The translations under genes and the position numbers were made by a program. A stretch of 7,469 nt of DNA, from positions 1 through 7,469 of the forward strand of contig CAYLWJ010000043.1 in the NCBI GenBank assembly GCA_964387355.1. The letters are read 5' to 3'. The DNA is from Calidifonticultor sp964387355. Its GTDB lineage: Bacteria; Actinomycetota; Humimicrobiia; Humimicrobiales; Humimicrobiaceae. The notes beneath the pieces are model-generated. The model made no database searches. It saw nothing but the letters and a program-made list of their open reading frames with translations, and had not been told where the DNA came from. Every line of letters starts with the position of its first letter. The first letter of the stretch is position 1. Shown piece by piece: positions 5,498-7,469 of this stretch.

Positions 5498-6283
5498 TTA
5501 TTTACTAACATTTTTCCCAATTAATATTTTAAGACCTTTTAAAGTCAAATCAGGGTCATGTATTTGAATAAACTTGCTTTTATCTTTCATTAAAACAGCA
5601 AGCCCGCCAGTAGCAACCACTTTTGGATTAAACTTTGCGTCAGACTTGCTCATTTCTTCAATAATTTTTTCTACTAAAAAATCAGCCTGACCCAAAAACC
5701 CAAACAAAATTCCTGACCTTATTCCGTCATTAGTATTTTTTCCAATTACATTATCAGGCCAACTTAAATCAACTTTGCTTAATTTTGCAGCATAACTAAA
5801 TAGAGCCTCAGAAGATATTTCAATTCCAGGAGCTATTGCACCTCCAAGATAAGAACCTTCTGATGAAATAACATCAAATGTAGTAGCAGTTCCAAAATCA
5901 ACAACTATTGCCGGAAAGCCATAGATTTCCTTAGCTGCTACAACATTTGCAATTCTGTCTGCACCAATTTCTTTTGGATTATCATAATCAATTTTCAAAT
6001 CAGTTTTAACATTTATATCAACTATAAATGGCTTAATTTTAAAATAATTATCGCACATTCTGTTAAGTTCAAATAAAATCCTAGGTACCACACAAGAAAT
6101 AGCTATTTTTGAAACTTTTTTTGGATTATAATCTGAGTTTCTTAAAAAATTATAAATATTAGACGCTATTTCATCTGCCGTTTCGTGTCTTGGGGTTACC
6201 ATTCTCCATGATTTTAATAACTCTTCGTTTTTAAAAAGCCCAATTACAGTTTGAGTATTTCCGATGTCTATTGCAAGTAACAT
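5498..6283 (-). CDS. coaX: Type III pantothenate kinase
   Basis: CoaX phosphorylates pantothenate to 4'-phosphopantothenate, the first step of coenzyme A synthesis, in the cytoplasm. The 261-residue product has the family's usual length and all its landmarks: the phosphate-binding DIGNT (6-10), GADR (107-110) with the catalytic Asp109, DFGTATTFD (129-137), GGAIAPG (147-153), the pantothenate-side motif GKNT...GIRSGI (181-192) and ATGG (224-227). The ATG at 6281-6283 follows GGAAGG (6298-6293) by 9 nt. It is on the same strand as mogA, 172 bp downstream of it, and as mscS, which follows. In many Firmicutes coaX directly precedes a dus gene; here mscS and larA lie between them. Confidence 0.96.
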   Translation of the reverse strand: MLLAIDIGNTQTVIGLFKNEELLKSWRMVTPRHETADEIASNIYNFLRNSDYNPKKVSKIAISCVVPRILFELNRMCDNYFKIKPFIVDINVKTDLKIDYDNPKEIGADRIANVVAAKEIYGFPAIVVDFGTATTFDVISSEGSYLGGAIAPGIEISSEALFSYAAKLSKVDLSWPDNVIGKNTNDGIRSGILFGFLGQADFLVEKIIEEMSKSDAKFNPKVVATGGLAVLMKDKSKFIQIHDPDLTLKGLKILIGKNVSK

Positions 6284-6423
6284 TTATTTTAACCTTCCAG
6301 TTAGTTTATATTTTTATTTATTTACTTACATAAAAAATTTATTTGTATCAGCTTTCTTATTTTAAATCCTCAAACCACCTTTATTAGTCTTCTTATTTCA
6401 AAATAGCTTAAATTAGTCTTTTG

Positions 6424-6441
6424 TTTTAAACCAGTTTAAAA
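6424..6441. promoter_or_regulatory. Perfect inverted repeat downstream of mogA
   Basis: TTTTAAAC and GTTTAAAA face each other across 2 bp, forming an 18-bp dyad about 17 bp past the mogA stop codon and about 140 bp upstream of coaX. The loop is too small and there is no following T-run for an intrinsic terminator. A protein-binding site or chance palindrome are the options. Confidence 0.3.
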
Positions 6442-6457
6442 ATCTGCTCCACTAACT

Positions 6458-6985
6458 CTATTTTGAATTATGTAAGATATCTTCATCTCCACATTCTTTC
6501 TCTTTGCCTGTCAAAATACCTATTCCATGAGGAAGAGGCTGGTAAATAACATCTAGGCTATCTTTAACCCCTTTAATACTTCCAGGCAAATTAATAATTA
6601 AGGTGCTTTTTCTTATTCCACTAACACCTCTTGAGAGTATAGCTCTAGGTGTTTTTTTCTGTCCTTCTATTCTGATAAGCTCTGAAAAACCACTTGCTTC
6701 CTTATCTAATAATTCTTTCGTTGCTTCAGGTGTTACATCCCTAGGTGAAAAGCCAGTTCCTCCTGTTGTTAATATTAAATTTGCCTTATTGCTGTCACAT
6801 ATTTCAATTATCTTTGACTGGATAGCTTCTTTCTCATCAGGAACAATACAGTAATCAACAACTTCCCAGCCTTTTTCTTTAAAGAAACCTACAATGTACT
6901 TTCCACTTCTGTCTTCTCTTTGGCCAATATACCCTTTATCACTAACTGTTATTACGGCTAAAGTCAACTTGTTTTTATTTTTCAT
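6458..6985 (-). CDS. mogA: Molybdopterin adenylyltransferase (MogA/MoaB family)
   Basis: MogA activates molybdopterin by adenylylation before molybdenum insertion. Numbering from the ATG at 6985, the 175-residue product has AVITVSDKG near the N terminus. It then shows the molybdopterin-binding signature TTGGTGFSPRDVTPEAT (73-89, with the conserved Asp of the RDVTPE motif) and a second set of family motifs: SRG (118-120), INLPGS (131-136) and PHGIGIL (152-158). The start was set at ATG 6985-6983, 10 nt after AGGGTGG (7002-6996). A TTG three codons upstream is too close to that site. It follows the MOSC gene on the same strand, as in molybdenum cofactor operons of Clostridia. MogA and MoaB are hard to separate by sequence, but firmicutes usually carry a single active member. 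Confidence 0.92.
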   Translation of the reverse strand: MKNKNKLTLAVITVSDKGYIGQREDRSGKYIVGFFKEKGWEVVDYCIVPDEKEAIQSKIIEICDSNKANLILTTGGTGFSPRDVTPEATKELLDKEASGFSELIRIEGQKKTPRAILSRGVSGIRKSTLIINLPGSIKGVKDSLDVIYQPLPHGIGILTGKEKECGDEDILHNSK

Positions 6986-6995
6986 AACAGCCAAA

Positions 6996-7002
6996 CCACC
7001 CT
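6996..7002 (-). promoter_or_regulatory. Ribosome binding site of mogA (decides the start)
   Basis: AGGGTGG on the minus strand is 10 nt from the ATG at 6985. The in-frame TTG at 6994 starts only 1 nt from its 3' end, which makes that start unlikely. Confidence 0.6.
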
Positions 7003-7017
7003 AAAAACATAAAGTAG

Positions 7018-7052
7018 ATAATAATAACAATAATAATAAAATAATAATAAAT
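7018..7052. repeat. Interrupted AAT/ATA microsatellite between MOSC gene and mogA
   Basis: Runs of ATA/AAT triplets are broken once by C (ACA) and once by an extra A. The tract lies about 15 bp upstream of the mogA ribosome binding site, in the 131-bp spacer of the putative operon. Confidence 0.8.
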
Positions 7053-7080
7053 ATAAAAATTAAACTGTAAAAAAATTTCC

Positions 7081-7108
7081 TAGTTTTAAATTAAAACCAC
7101 TAAAACTA
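7081..7108 (-). terminator. Candidate weak terminator or attenuator after the MOSC gene
   Basis: On the minus strand TAGTTTTA (7108-7101) pairs perfectly with TAAAACTA (7088-7081) across 12 nt. A run of seven T (7075-7069) follows after GGAAA. It begins 8 nt past the MOSC stop. The stem is AT-rich and separated from the T-run, so termination would be partial at best. Confidence 0.3.
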
Positions 7109-7116
7109 CCTAATTG

Positions 7117-7469
7117 CTAAATTAAAGAGATTTTAAAACCTTTTTTTATTATACCACCTTTAACCACTTTACAAAAAATACCAAAATTTGGCATAATACA
7201 ACTTCCGATCCTATAATAAATACTACATGGTTTTGGACAATTTTTACCTATTTGAGACACTTCCAAAACAATACAGTTATCGTTATGGCTATCGCTTTTA
7301 ATAATACTTTTAATAATGTTCTCAGTGTTCTCAGTGTTCTCAGAAAGGTTGCCAGAATTTTCATCATTAATAGAATTGCAATCATCAAAGATTTTTAACC
7401 TATCACCCACTTTTAAACTTTCTAAATTAAAGTTTAATGTAGTTATATTTTCCCCAAAATCACCAGCAG
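7117..7469 (-). CDS. MOSC-domain protein, C-terminal part with repeat insertion (runs off right edge)
   Basis: MOSC domains bind sulfur or molybdenum-cofactor groups; stand-alone versions next to mogA are thought to act in molybdenum cofactor sulfur handling. The frame stays open through the right edge and reads AGDFGENITTLNF...SLKVGDRLKI, the normal MOSC sequence, so the GTG at 7410 is internal and the true start lies outside the window. The visible 116 residues continue with LEVSQIGKNCPKPCSIYY, GSCIMPNFGIFCKVVKGG and a short tail. Between RLKI and VLEVSQIGK lies an extra segment of about 35 residues (FDDCNSIN... to ...DNC) that typical members lack. The usual GKxCH motif here ends in Pro, and the usual DCIMPREGIF reads SCIMPNFGIF. 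mogA follows on the same strand. The domain call is firm; retention of activity is uncertain. Confidence 0.88.
   Translation of the reverse strand, partial: AGDFGENITTLNFNLESLKVGDRLKIFDDCNSINDENSGNLSENTENTENIIKSIIKSDSHNDNCIVLEVSQIGKNCPKPCSIYYRIGSCIMPNFGIFCKVVKGGIIKKGFKISLI
7295..7343 (-). repeat. Two abutting in-frame tandem repeats inside the MOSC domain
   Basis: On the plus strand, a 12-bp unit CTTTTAATAATA (7295-7306, and 7307-7317 lacking its last base) is directly followed by a 9-bp unit GTTCTCAGT (7318-7326, 7327-7335, and 7336-7343 lacking its last base). On the minus strand they encode SENTENTEN followed by IIKSIIKS. Both units are multiples of three and are almost unmutated, which suggests recent expansion. 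Confidence 0.9.

Noticed and set aside
6603..6854. Plus-strand open frame inside mogA
   Set aside because: It is the complement of the conserved molybdopterin-binding region of MogA.
6992..6994. TTG as the mogA start
   Set aside because: It is only 1 nt from the ribosome binding site, whereas the ATG at 6985 has 10 nt spacing and gives the usual N terminus.
7408..7410. GTG as the start of the MOSC gene
   Set aside because: The same frame continues upstream to the window edge with typical MOSC sequence (GDFGENITT), so the start is outside the window.

Overview
This window is extremely AT-rich bacterial DNA. It has strong GGAGG-type ribosome binding sites, a tRNA with an encoded CCA end, and gene families typical of anaerobic low-GC Firmicutes (Clostridia-like): LarA, CoaX, a nifR3-type Dus, and a MOSC protein next to MogA. 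The phylum is an inference; nothing here fixes the species.

Layout from left to right. Positions 1-239 (minus) hold the 5' end of a probable HNH-type restriction endonuclease, which runs off the left edge. Its ATG overlaps by 4 nt the stop codon of a methyltransferase of which only the C-terminal tail survives (236-367). A tRNA-Pro(CGG) gene (550-627, minus) follows, then a 351-bp gap without genes. Next come a tRNA-dihydrouridine synthase (979-2319, minus), a 519-bp divergent gap, a LarA-family nickel-pincer racemase (2839-4140, plus), an MscS mechanosensitive channel (4322-5191, minus), type III pantothenate kinase CoaX (5498-6283, minus), the molybdopterin protein MogA (6458-6985, minus) and a MOSC-domain protein (7117 to beyond the right edge, minus).

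The MOSC and mogA genes look like the tail of a molybdenum cofactor operon. CoaX and Dus are often neighbours in Firmicutes, and here larA and mscS lie between them. LarA needs a nickel-pincer nucleotide cofactor made by LarB, LarC and LarE, none of which is in the window, so it must depend on genes elsewhere.

The most distinctive property is pervasive short tandem duplication. Seven exact-period 24-bp units encode a 56-residue octapeptide array at the N terminus of Dus. A second repeat-rich insertion sits before the Dus C-terminal domain, and the MOSC domain is interrupted by about 35 residues built partly from two abutting tandem repeats. Every coding repeat unit is a multiple of three (24, 9, 12 and 9 bp), while intergenic units of 8, 14, 15, 16 and 19 bp are not restricted to multiples of three. 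This suggests ongoing slippage-type duplication in this genome, tolerated in genes only when the frame is kept. I see no CRISPR array, transposase, prophage gene or clearly new defence system. The damaged restriction-modification pair at the left edge is the only defence-related locus.
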